Positions 17,329-24,933 of a DNA stretch of 61,577 bases are shown here, in pieces (the stretch's first letter is position 1; each line of letters opens with the position of its first letter). Origin of the DNA: CAYRIY01 sp964424335 (GTDB lineage: Bacteria; Bacillota; Limnochordia; DTU080; RSA5); assembly GCA_964424335.1 (NCBI GenBank), contig CAYRIY010000008.1, forward strand, positions 1-61,577. Reading direction: 5' to 3'. A program made the translations under genes and the position numbers. The notes under the pieces are model-generated. The model saw only the letters and a list, made by a program, of their open reading frames with translations, had not been told where the DNA came from and did no database searches.

Positions 17329-18460
17329 CAAGGAGCTCGCCCTCAGCGGCCTCCTTGGGGGCTCTTTTGCCGGTTGGACTCTTGCCGCTTGGACTATTGC
17401 CATTTGGAGCGACAAAACTCTCAGGCTCGAGGTGGACGCCGTCACCGAGCGCCGCTCCCTCGAGCACGGCGGCGTCCCGCCCAACGACGGTAAAGCGTCC
17501 GACCGCCGCTCCCAGGACCGTGGCGCCCGATTCGACGACGGCCCCTTCGAGGACCACCGATCGCTCGACCACGGCGCCCCGCTCGACCCGGCTATAGGGC
17601 CCGAGCACCGTCCCTGGTCCAACCCGGGATTCGGCCGATATGCGGGCGCCTCGCCCCGCCATGATGGGGGGAACCAGCGTGGCGCCAGGTTCGACGATTG
17701 CGTCGGAATCGATCCAAACGCCGTTCCCGTTGCCATCGAGCGCCGATAGGCGGACCTTTCCGTACAGGACGTCGATCTGGGAGCGTATGAACTGTTTGCA
17801 GTCGCCAATGTCCGACCAGTACCCGCTTCCCCGAAAAGCGTAAAGGGGCGCCTCGCTTGCCAGCATCGCCGGAAACAGGTCGCGGCTAAAATCAAAGAAA
17901 GCGCCCATCGGACAACGTTCAAGCACGCTCGGTTCCAACACGTAAATCCCTGTGTTCACGGTATTGCTGAAAACCTCTTCAGGGGCGGGCTTTTCAAGGA
18001 AACGAACGATTCGGCCCGATGGCGCCGACTCGACGATTCCAAAGGGAAGCGGGTTTTCGACTTCGGTAACCACGATGGTCGCGTCGGCGCCGGTCGCCTT
18101 GTGCCGATCGACGGCGTCACGCAATCGAAAATCAGTGAGGCAGTCGCCGCTGATGATCAAGAATGTGTCGTCCAAGTATTGCTCGAGCTGTTTGACGCCT
18201 CCTGCGGTGCCAAGGGGCCTAGGTTCTCGCACATAGCGGATGCTAAGGCCCAGCTCTTCGCCCGTGCCGAGCCCTCGTTCCATCTGCTCGGGCATGAAGT
18301 GGGTCGTCACGAGCACCTCGTCGAACCCGTTTTCTTTTAGCAGCCTGAGGATATGGTAGGCGACTGGGCGGTTCGCGATCGGGACCAAGGGCTTTGGACA
18401 CTCCTTGGTCAATGGTCTCAGGCGGGTCCCCTGTCCCCCCGCCATCACGACAGCCTTCAC
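17291..18460 (-). CDS. NDP-sugar pyrophosphorylase with left-handed beta-helix domain
   Basis: The N-terminal nucleotidyltransferase domain (MKAVVMAGGQGTRLRPLT; ISGDCLTD) would join a sugar 1-phosphate to an NTP. Hexapeptide repeats from about residue 255 (VEPGATLVPPIMAG and similar) form a left-handed beta helix. It resembles mannose-1-phosphate guanylyltransferase and glucose-1-phosphate transferase proteins; the sugar and nucleotide are not certain. The C-terminal tail has a Pro-Ser/Thr-Gly-Lys-rich pentad repeat. The GTG start overlaps the upstream GT4 stop by four bases (GTGA), so the two genes are translationally coupled and may form one activation and transfer pathway. Confidence 0.88.
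   Translation of the reverse strand: MKAVVMAGGQGTRLRPLTKECPKPLVPIANRPVAYHILRLLKENGFDEVLVTTHFMPEQMERGLGTGEELGLSIRYVREPRPLGTAGGVKQLEQYLDDTFLIISGDCLTDFRLRDAVDRHKATGADATIVVTEVENPLPFGIVESAPSGRIVRFLEKPAPEEVFSNTVNTGIYVLEPSVLERCPMGAFFDFSRDLFPAMLASEAPLYAFRGSGYWSDIGDCKQFIRSQIDVLYGKVRLSALDGNGNGVWIDSDAIVEPGATLVPPIMAGRGARISAESRVGPGTVLGPYSRVERGAVVERSVVLEGAVVESGATVLGAAVGRFTVVGRDAAVLEGAALGDGVHLEPESFVAPNGNSPSGKSPTGKRAPKEAAEGELLVKAERPRADGRR
17367..17411. repeat. Three tandem 15-bp repeats
   Basis: Units TTGCCGGTTGGACTC, TTGCCGCTTGGACTA and TTGCCATTTGGAGCG lie head to tail. On the minus strand they encode the pentads PNGNS, PSGKS and PTGKR in the tail of the nucleotidyltransferase. The low-complexity tail lies outside the beta-helix, so repeat number could vary without harming the enzyme. 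Confidence 0.8.
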
Positions 18461-19689
18461 ACGCGCTCAACTCCCGAGTGATTTTCCATCGATCGGAGTT
18501 CGCCGGCCCTCCGGGTCTTACCATGATCTTGGTGACCCGTGACGACCTCGCGGTAAACCTCGAGCGTGGCCTCGCTGATCGGGCCCCAGTCGTACGTCGA
18601 GGCAACCAGCCTCCTTCCCGCATTCCCCAAGGCCTCGCGCTTTTGGGGTGATCCAAGGAGAGAAGAGAGCTCCACGGCGAGACCAAGTGCATCTCCAGGC
18701 TCGAAAAGGATGCCGGTGCGACCGTGTTCGATCACCTCAGCGAAGCCCCCCGTGCGCGCCGCAATGACCGGGGCGCCAAAGGACATGGCTTCGAGCGCGA
18801 CGATGCCGAATGGCTCGTAGCGGCTGGGAAACACCGCAGCGTCGGCCAGACGGTAGAGTCTATTCCGCTCCTCATCGCTGATATAACCAAGAAACCTTAC
18901 GCTCTTGCCGATACCGAGCCGTTTGACCAGGTCTTTGAGTGCATGCTCCTCGGGCCCGCGCCCTGCAATGAGGAGCTCCGCCCTCGGGTGATGGGCAAGC
19001 GTCTTTTGAAATGCATCGATGAGCGTGTCGACGCCCTTTTCGTACACGAGGCGGCCGACGTAAAAGACGACGGGGTGGTCGGGGCGTTCCAGACCTGGTT
19101 CGCTTGTGCTGATCGGGTCCTGGCCTGGAATGTCCACGCCGTTTGGCACGACGCGCAACTTGTCCGTCGGAAGCTGAAAGACCAGCTCGAGCTCTCGCTT
19201 CATTGCGTTGCTACAGCAGATGACTCGCCACGCCTCAAACCCGAGCCACCACTCAATGTCACTGATGTGTCGCTGCAGATCGGTGTACAATCCTCCGTTT
19301 CTGCCGTACTCCGTGGCGTGAATGGTGGCGACGAGCGGGATGCCCAGCCCATGCTTTACCGCCCTGGCCGCATGGGCGGTGAGCCAATCATGCGCGTGGA
19401 CCAAGTCAAATCTTTGCCCCTCCGAAACCTCGCGCAAAACACCCTGGAGCAGGCAGTTGTTCACCTTCGCGACACGCTCGGGAAACTCTCTTGCCGGGGG
19501 ACTTGCGTCCGGGACGCGACGAACGACCAGATTGCCTTGTTCCTCGCGCTCCGCGCCGCCCTCGTGCGGCGTCACGACCGTCACACGGCGCCCTCGGTCT
19601 GCCATGGCCCGACTGAGTGAGGTTACGTGTCGGCCGAGTCCGCCGACGATGTTGGGATCGTACTCCCAGCTAAGGATGAGAATGCGCAT
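18457..19689 (-). CDS. GT4 family glycosyltransferase (glycogen-synthase-like)
   Basis: The protein of 410 residues has a two-domain GT-B fold. The N-terminal part has WEYDPNIVGGLGRHV and LVHAHDWLTA. The C-terminal nucleotide-sugar site is in VGRLVYEKGVDTLIDAF and FPSRYEPFGIVALEAMSFG with the catalytic-loop Glu pair. In other Bacillota such genes sit beside GH57 and GH15 genes and are thought to build alpha-glucan. The donor could be supplied by the overlapping pyrophosphorylase gene downstream. GGGGG lies about 12 bases before the ATG, a rather long spacing. Confidence 0.88.
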   Translation of the reverse strand: MRILILSWEYDPNIVGGLGRHVTSLSRAMADRGRRVTVVTPHEGGAEREEQGNLVVRRVPDASPPAREFPERVAKVNNCLLQGVLREVSEGQRFDLVHAHDWLTAHAARAVKHGLGIPLVATIHATEYGRNGGLYTDLQRHISDIEWWLGFEAWRVICCSNAMKRELELVFQLPTDKLRVVPNGVDIPGQDPISTSEPGLERPDHPVVFYVGRLVYEKGVDTLIDAFQKTLAHHPRAELLIAGRGPEEHALKDLVKRLGIGKSVRFLGYISDEERNRLYRLADAAVFPSRYEPFGIVALEAMSFGAPVIAARTGGFAEVIEHGRTGILFEPGDALGLAVELSSLLGSPQKREALGNAGRRLVASTYDWGPISEATLEVYREVVTGHQDHGKTRRAGELRSMENHSGVERV

Positions 19690-19895
19690 AGCGGTTCACA
19701 GCCCCCGGACACAGTTTGTCCGTAGTCTTTACGGTCTGTGAGGCCCATTATGCAAATGAGGAGTCCCAGGCGATTTCCCCGCCGATTCCCCGATCCATAC
19801 GTTAGACCAAGGCCTTAGCTTTGCGATCGACGGATTTGTGGCGAGCAGCAAGTGGGGACGGTAGCCAATCGGTTTTTCAAAAGGAGGGGATCAAC

Positions 19896-20141
19896 GTGCC
19901 GGCGCCGCCCGATCAATTCCAAAAAAAGACGTACGTGCGCCTGCCCTTGGCCGACGACTATTTGAGGGACGAAAACGACCGCGGCGTGCTCGCCGAGATC
20001 AAGAGATCGTTCGAACGCCCGATCCTCCATGTGACAATTTCGGACGCACACGAGTCGCACGAGGAGCGTCAGGAGCCGGGCCGAAACAAGCGCCCGACGA
20101 TGACGCCGAAGACGACAAGGAGCGCAGCAATGCCCAAGTAG
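19896..20141 (+). CDS. Small protein of unknown function with strong ribosome binding site
   Basis: An 81-residue frame starts at GTG, six bases after AAAGGAGGGG, one of the strongest ribosome binding sites in the window. I do not recognise the sequence. It is hydrophilic, with YVRLPLADDYLRDENDRG in the middle and a basic tail, and has no membrane segment. It is divergent from the GT4 gene, and its last 73 bases overlap the 3' end of the convergent glucodextranase-C-domain gene. The final 25 residues are therefore antisense-constrained and less likely to be conserved. It could be a small regulator or binding protein of the glucan module, but that is only context. Confidence 0.55.
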   Translation: MPAPPDQFQKKTYVRLPLADDYLRDENDRGVLAEIKRSFERPILHVTISDAHESHEERQEPGRNKRPTMTPKTTRSAAMPK

Positions 20142-20965
20142 ATCGAGGGGCTGATGCGAAATGGATCAAACCCGCCCACGGGATAGACGGTCGGCGGCTC
20201 CCCTCCCGCCGCCAACTGGACGCTCTGTCTCCTTGGACCCCAGCTCGGAGCGATCACGTCGACGACACTTGGAAACCGCGTCCCATCCCCACGAAGCAGC
20301 CAGCGGGTATCGTCCGAAACGACTGCCCTGTACTCGTCGGCGCCCAGGCCGTCAAAACTTCCCACGAGGACGTAATAGCGCCAGTTGGGTCGGGGCGGCG
20401 AAAGGATGTCGGAAGGGATGCGCACTTCGATCACCCTGTCCTTTGCCGACGCCGTGACCCTAATCTCGCGCTGCCTGCCTGGCGAGTCGGGCGGATCGGT
20501 CCACGTATAAAGGGCTGTGCCGCCGAAAGGCGCCACTCTAAGCCAAAGATGCCATGGATGCTTCGGCGAGAAAACGACACCGGCGCCTTCGCGAAAAAGG
20601 GTCGTCTTGCCGCCCTGCTCGCCCGTGTGTACATAGACGTCGATCCTTTGATGAAAAAAACCTTCAGGCGGGTTGAACGGCCCCGGGTCGACGACCCCCA
20701 TGGTAAAGCGAAAGAGGACCGCACCGTCTTGGACGCTTACCTCAAACTCTTGGAGGTCGAAGTAGCCGCTGTGTGGATGAAACACGTCGTCCATCGGGTA
20801 GGAGACGCCGCCTGCACCGAAGTCGTCGCCCTTTGCATCCTTGATGCGAACGTGCACCGTTCGCCCTTCGGCGCCCGCGATCGCCCCGTGGGACGCTGCG
20901 ACCGCCAGCGTTACGACTAAGGCAAGCGCGCTCATGGCAATTCGTCGGTGCGCAATGGGGATCAT
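20069..20965 (-). CDS. Membrane-anchored protein with glucodextranase C-terminal-like domain
   Basis: The 298-residue product has an N-terminal signal or anchor segment (about residues 10-30) and a beta-rich domain resembling the C-terminal carbohydrate-associated domain of glucodextranases (DVFHPHSGYFDLQEFEVS, then GFFHQRIDVYVHT). A C-terminal hydrophobic helix follows (LGIAALLVVFGVIVGRLF) with a short basic end. It should face outside and be tail-anchored. No catalytic domain is present, so it is likely a glucan-binding or surface protein. It starts 38 bases after hemC without a convincing ribosome binding site; an internal ATG at codon 11 is possible. Confidence 0.72.
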   Translation of the reverse strand: MIPIAHRRIAMSALALVVTLAVAASHGAIAGAEGRTVHVRIKDAKGDDFGAGGVSYPMDDVFHPHSGYFDLQEFEVSVQDGAVLFRFTMGVVDPGPFNPPEGFFHQRIDVYVHTGEQGGKTTLFREGAGVVFSPKHPWHLWLRVAPFGGTALYTWTDPPDSPGRQREIRVTASAKDRVIEVRIPSDILSPPRPNWRYYVLVGSFDGLGADEYRAVVSDDTRWLLRGDGTRFPSVVDVIAPSWGPRRQSVQLAAGGEPPTVYPVGGFDPFRISPSIYLGIAALLVVFGVIVGRLFRPGS

Positions 20966-21003
20966 GCTAATCGGTATGCGGCAGGCGACATCAGGTATGA
21001 ATC

Positions 21004-21882
21004 CTATGCATCAGCCAGATTGAGCATGGCAAAGGCGCGTTCTGCCAGGCCGACAGGGCCCTCACCGCGCACGGCGACTCGCTGCACGGGCGAATCGAGG
21101 TCGACCGCGACCGCGGCCTCAAAGGTCCAACCCAAGTCGTCCCGCCTACAGAGGGCGCCGACCGGAGCGTGGCACCCACCGCGGATGAGTGCGAGCAAGC
21201 GGCGCTCCTCCAACACCGCCAACCGGTCACCCGGGTCGTCGACCGCCTCGAGCGCCGCACGAAGCTTTACATCGGCCGACCGACATTGGACGGCGAGAGC
21301 CCCTTGCCCCGGGGCCGGCAACATGATCGAGAACGGAATGGGACGAGCGGTCACCTCGATGCCGCTTCGCCTTATTCCCGCAACCGCCAGCACCGTGGCG
21401 TCGTAGGCGCCGCTTTCGACCTTGGCAGCGCGCGTCTCGACATTTCCCCGGATTCCCTCGAAGCAGAGGTCGGGACGGGCTGCCGCAAGCTGCACCTGCC
21501 GCCTTGGGGATCCCGTTCCCACTTTGGCCCCGTCCGGCAGGCTCGCCAAATCCAGCCCGTCCTTCGTGACGAGCGCGTCCCGTGGGTCTTCTCTCTTTGG
21601 AACAGCTGCCACCACAAGGCCGTCGGTCTCCTTCACCGGGAGGTCCTTGAGGCTATGCACCGCGACATCGATGTCACCGTTTTGGAGAGCGCGCTCGACT
21701 TCGGTAACGAATACGCCGCGCCCGCCCATCTGAGGCAAGGGGGTTTGGCGATCGATGTCGCCCTCGGTGCGCATAGGCACCACCTCAAATCGCAGCTCCG
21801 GGTGTGCACGCTGCAGCCTTTCGATCACCCACCCAGTCTGTGCCTGAGCTAATCTACTCGCACGGGTGCCGACGCGAATCAC
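21004..21882 (-). CDS. hemC: Hydroxymethylbilane synthase (porphobilinogen deaminase)
   Basis: The enzyme joins four porphobilinogens into hydroxymethylbilane. The 292-residue length is usual. The N-terminal IRVGTRASRLAQAQ, the HSLKDLP region and the dipyrromethane-cofactor Cys in IRGGCHAPVGAL are present. The GTG at 21882 lies six bases after GGGGGA; a TTG two codons upstream is too close to it. It follows hemX by 157 bases in which I saw no further gene. The usual hemD, hemB and hemL are not downstream; a glucan-binding-type gene is there instead. Confidence 0.95.
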   Translation of the reverse strand: MIRVGTRASRLAQAQTGWVIERLQRAHPELRFEVVPMRTEGDIDRQTPLPQMGGRGVFVTEVERALQNGDIDVAVHSLKDLPVKETDGLVVAAVPKREDPRDALVTKDGLDLASLPDGAKVGTGSPRRQVQLAAARPDLCFEGIRGNVETRAAKVESGAYDATVLAVAGIRRSGIEVTARPIPFSIMLPAPGQGALAVQCRSADVKLRAALEAVDDPGDRLAVLEERRLLALIRGGCHAPVGALCRRDDLGWTFEAAVAVDLDSPVQRVAVRGEGPVGLAERAFAMLNLADA

Positions 21883-22039
21883 GGTCAATCCCCCATATCA
21901 CATTGGAAATCCGTCTGCCACACATCCCCGCTTGCCGCCCACTAGGGCCGGCGATGCCGGGCGCAAAGATCTTCATCCGCGCCTTGACGCTTGCCGTGCT
22001 GACAAGGTCGGGCGGCCAAGCGAATCGCTTTATGACGTT

Positions 22040-22864
22040 TCAAAAGCTGTGGACCCCATGAGTCAAGAGGCTGATCCCAAGGTAGTTGAAGATGACGGCA
22101 AAAAAACCGACGACGGCGAGAATCGCCGCTCGACGCCCCCTCCACCCCCACGCGAGCCGTCCAAGGATCGCCGCCGCATAGAAGATCCACGTAAGAATCG
22201 CCCAGAGCATTTTGGGATCTGCGGGGACGTACGATCCCCAAACTTCCTTCGACCAGATGGCGCCGACCGCGAGGCCGACGGAGAGCAGAGGAACTCCCCT
22301 CCCGACCAGCCCCCACGAGAGCCTTTCGAGCCGCATCAGCGACGGGAGGCTAAAGTGCATGAACGTGAGCCGCTTTCGCTTGAGCTCTTGTTCTTGCACG
22401 AGGTATAAAAAGCCGGCAAGCGCCGCCAAGGCAAACGCGCAATATCCTAAAAACATTAGCCCCACATGCACGCCGACCCACGGGCTCTGCAAGATCGGCG
22501 GCGCTCCCCCGACGCCGACCGGGCGAAACGACGCGTAAAGTGCGCCGACCGAGATGAGCGGAAACACAAAGGCTCCTCCGACGCGAAGCTTCCACTTGAG
22601 CTCTACAATGAAGTAAAGCGTCGCCAGGAGCCACACCACCACAATAAGGCTGTCGAAGAACGAGCCGATAGGCACCCTTCCCGCAAAGATCGTACGCAAG
22701 ACGCCCCCGGTCGTGAGCGCAACGTAACCGATCAAGGCAAGCACCGACGCCCAAAAGCCCGTGTCGTTTCGCCGATGGCGCACGAAACTTACGTACATGG
22801 CGGACGAAGCCGAAAAAGCGATCCCCGAAATGAGCAGGATCGCCAGAAGAATTGGACCTACCAA
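22040..22864 (-). CDS. hemX: HemX/CcsA family membrane protein
   Basis: The protein is about 274 residues with eight predicted hydrophobic helices. It has a WGSYVPADPKMLWAILTW segment resembling the tryptophan-rich haem-handling motif of cytochrome c assembly proteins, and the end LLTHGVHSF. HemX of Bacillus lowers the amount of glutamyl-tRNA reductase. The position directly after hemA supports HemX over ResC, but the family cannot separate them fully. The TTG start has GGAGGGG eight bases upstream and overlaps the hemA stop by seven bases, which implies coupled translation. Confidence 0.85.
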   Translation of the reverse strand: MVGPILLAILLISGIAFSASSAMYVSFVRHRRNDTGFWASVLALIGYVALTTGGVLRTIFAGRVPIGSFFDSLIVVVWLLATLYFIVELKWKLRVGGAFVFPLISVGALYASFRPVGVGGAPPILQSPWVGVHVGLMFLGYCAFALAALAGFLYLVQEQELKRKRLTFMHFSLPSLMRLERLSWGLVGRGVPLLSVGLAVGAIWSKEVWGSYVPADPKMLWAILTWIFYAAAILGRLAWGWRGRRAAILAVVGFFAVIFNYLGISLLTHGVHSF

Positions 22865-24237
22865 CCCGCACGCCCCTCCAGGGCGGCCTTGCCAAACGCC
22901 TTCAATCTCACGTCGACGCGGGCACGCTCAGCTTTCGGCTCCTCTGCCCGCTCGGCATCCGCCGCTTCGGGGCCGCCCTCCTCCCCTTCCAAGTCGAGAT
23001 CGAAAAGATCGCCGACCATCTCCAGGAGATCGTTCTGGTCCGCCACGGCCGCCTTGAGTTTGAGCGTCGGTTCATGGAGCAACTTTCCTGTGATGGCCCT
23101 AGAAAGCGAGCGAATGTGCTCTTTTTCCCGATCGGAAAGGTGATCCAGCCGCCGGAGCACCCGCTCGACTTCCGCCTCTGCTGTCTCGTAAACCTTTTGC
23201 CTCAGCGCTTTGATCACAGGTGCGGCGCGACGCTCGTCCATCCAAACGGCAAAGCGCTTTGCTTCCTCGGCAACGATCTTCTCGGCGTCGGCGATGTACC
23301 GCCTGCGCTCTGCGAGGTTTGCGTCGACGACGTTTTTCAAGTCGTCGATGTTGTAAAGAAACACGCCGCCAAGGTCGGCCGCGCCCGCTTCGATATCCCT
23401 CGGCACGGCGATGTCGATCAAAAAGAGCGGTCGGCCGCGGCGCCCGTGCATCGCAGCGGCGATGTCATGTTTTGAAAGCAACGGCCGCCTCGCTCCGGTG
23501 GATGTGATGACGATATCCGCCTTTGAAAGAAGGCGCGGCAGTTCGGCAAGGTCCGAGGACTCTCCGCCGACCAAGCTCGCAAGCCGCTGGGCATGATCAG
23601 CGCTTCGGTTTGCGACGAAAATCGAAGACACACCTTGCTCCGCCAGGTTTTTCGCCGCCAATTCGGCCATCTTTCCGGCGCCGATGATCAGGACGCACTT
23701 GCCCTTTAGGTCATCGAAAATCTTTCTGGCAAGCTCGACGGCCGCGTAACTGACCGAGGCGGCGCCTTCGCCGATGGGCGTCTCCGTTCTCACCCGCTTG
23801 CCCACCCGAGCCGCCTGGTTGAACATCTGCGCAAGATAGGGCCCGATCGTGCCGGCGCTTTGAGCAATCGAAAAGGTCTGGCGCACCTGGCCGAGCACTT
23901 GACTTTCACCAACGATCAGCGAATCGAGACCGGCGGAGACCGAAAACAGATGCCTTGCGGCATCGAGGTCCGTCATGACGTACAGTGCGTCCCGTACGGA
24001 CTCGCCCTTGCCGAGCGACTCAAAAATGCGCACACCGATCGACTGAGCAGCGAGGGAGGACTCGGCAACCAGGTAAAACTCCGTGCGGTTGCATGTCGAA
24101 AGGACCGCTGCCTCTTCGATCGGGTGCGTTGTGATCGCTCCGAGGAGCCGGGCAGCTTGATCATCGCTTACCGACACCGCTTCTCGCACGGAGACGGGTG
24201 CAGTTTTATGGTTGAGACCGACCGTAACGACGTGCAT
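22858..24237 (-). CDS. hemA: Glutamyl-tRNA reductase
   Basis: The enzyme reduces glutamyl-tRNA(Glu) to glutamate 1-semialdehyde, the first committed step of the C5 haem route. The protein is 459 residues. The N-terminal domain holds the catalytic Cys in VLSTCNRTEFY. The NADPH domain has VLIIGAGKMAELAAKNL, and a C-terminal helical dimerisation part follows, with an acidic extension (GEEGGPEAADAE) near the end. It is first in hemA-hemX-hemC. The leader has a candidate promoter (24338-24366) and two imperfect palindromes between promoter and start. Confidence 0.96.
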   Translation of the reverse strand: MHVVTVGLNHKTAPVSVREAVSVSDDQAARLLGAITTHPIEEAAVLSTCNRTEFYLVAESSLAAQSIGVRIFESLGKGESVRDALYVMTDLDAARHLFSVSAGLDSLIVGESQVLGQVRQTFSIAQSAGTIGPYLAQMFNQAARVGKRVRTETPIGEGAASVSYAAVELARKIFDDLKGKCVLIIGAGKMAELAAKNLAEQGVSSIFVANRSADHAQRLASLVGGESSDLAELPRLLSKADIVITSTGARRPLLSKHDIAAAMHGRRGRPLFLIDIAVPRDIEAGAADLGGVFLYNIDDLKNVVDANLAERRRYIADAEKIVAEEAKRFAVWMDERRAAPVIKALRQKVYETAEAEVERVLRRLDHLSDREKEHIRSLSRAITGKLLHEPTLKLKAAVADQNDLLEMVGDLFDLDLEGEEGGPEAADAERAEEPKAERARVDVRLKAFGKAALEGRAGW

Positions 24238-24274
24238 GACGTCAAAGATTCACCGCCATTTATCGATAAAAAGA

Positions 24275-24306
24275 GGATGGCTACATCTGAAGGGATGTCC
24301 ACATCC
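24275..24306. promoter_or_regulatory. Pair of imperfect palindromes in the hemA leader
   Basis: GGATGGCTACATCT and GGATGTCCACATCC start 18 bases apart. The second is a perfect 6-bp inverted repeat with a 2-base spacer. Further GATGT or ACATC half-sites occur at 24360 and 24446 in the same intergenic region. They look like operator half-sites for an unidentified regulator, possibly the divergent MerR-family protein. Confidence 0.4.
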
Positions 24307-24337
24307 ATGGTAGGTGCAAGATCGTCACACCGCTCCA

Positions 24338-24366
24338 ATTGTAACAGTTATTCGCGAGAGATGTAA
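24338..24366 (-). promoter_or_regulatory. Candidate hemA promoter
   Basis: On the minus strand TTACAT and TACAAT are separated by 17 bases. The -10 is extended by a TG one base upstream (TGTTACAAT). The leader to hemA would be about 95 bases and contain the GATGT/ACATC palindromes at 24275-24306. Confidence 0.45.
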
Positions 24367-24453
24367 CCTTAATACCAAATCGGCGCCGCCGCTCTGGTCG
24401 CACACTTGAACCTGCCCTCGTGGAAGATGCGCGTCAGATTATTTTACATCTTC

Positions 24454-24482
24454 TTGACGCGAATGGAGCGAGATGGTATCAT
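24454..24482 (+). promoter_or_regulatory. Promoter for the GlnR-like regulator gene
   Basis: TTGACG and TATCAT are separated by 17 bases, each matching the sigma-A consensus at five of six positions. The start codon lies 34 bases after the -10. An ACATC half-site sits just upstream of the -35. Confidence 0.7.
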
Positions 24483-24516
24483 TCATATACGATAGGCTGA
24501 GGAGGTTTCGCGCACC

Positions 24517-24933
24517 ATGAGCCGCGTAGACCGCGACATTCCCGTCTACCCGATCGGAGTCGTGCAAAAGCTCACCGGACTCTCCGGTCGCCAGATCCGG
24601 TACTACGAGTCCGAGGGACTGTTTACACCGCACCGCACCAAAGGCAATCAAAGGCTCTACTCCCCAAACGACGTCGATCTGCTGCTCAAGATCAAGGCAC
24701 TGCTCGCACAGGGCCTCAACATCGAGGGCGTCCGCGCGAGACTTGCGGACGACGGCGCAGAGAGCGAGGCTGGTTCCGAAAATCCGGCCTTCGAGCCGTC
24801 CCCGATCGATCACAACTACGTGATCACGCAGATGCGTTCGGGAACAAAGCTTTCATCGCTATTTCCCGTCAACAACCAGGCGGAGCTTACTCGCTTCCTC
24901 CATTTCCAAAGGAGCGAGGAGCCCAAGCGCTAG
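24517..24933 (+). CDS. MerR-family regulator, GlnR/TnrA-like
   Basis: The 138-residue protein has an N-terminal MerR winged helix (IGVVQKLTGLSGRQIRYYES, then GNQRLYSPNDVDLLLKIK) very close in layout to GlnR and TnrA, the nitrogen regulators that sense glutamine synthetase. The C-terminal stretch QAELTRFLHFQ resembles the short tail through which GlnR contacts glutamine synthetase. No glnA or glutamine transport gene is near. It diverges from hemA and shares the bases CTAG as stop codon with the convergent alr gene. AGGAGG lies ten bases before the ATG. No clear GlnR box (TGTNA-N7-TNACA) was found upstream. Confidence 0.82.
   Translation: MSRVDRDIPVYPIGVVQKLTGLSGRQIRYYESEGLFTPHRTKGNQRLYSPNDVDLLLKIKALLAQGLNIEGVRARLADDGAESEAGSENPAFEPSPIDHNYVITQMRSGTKLSSLFPVNNQAELTRFLHFQRSEEPKR

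Noticed and set aside
19700..19730. Small palindrome CGGACA-N5-TGTCCG upstream of the GT4 gene
   Set aside because: A 6-bp stem alone is too weak to call an operator or terminator.
21883..22039. Possible small minus-strand frame between hemX and hemC
   Set aside because: No ribosome binding site, short, and it runs into hemC in another frame; not enough to call a gene.
24341..24375. Possible GlnR box (TGTAAC... near hemA promoter)
   Set aside because: The half-sites do not fit TGTNA-N7-TNACA in spacing or sequence.
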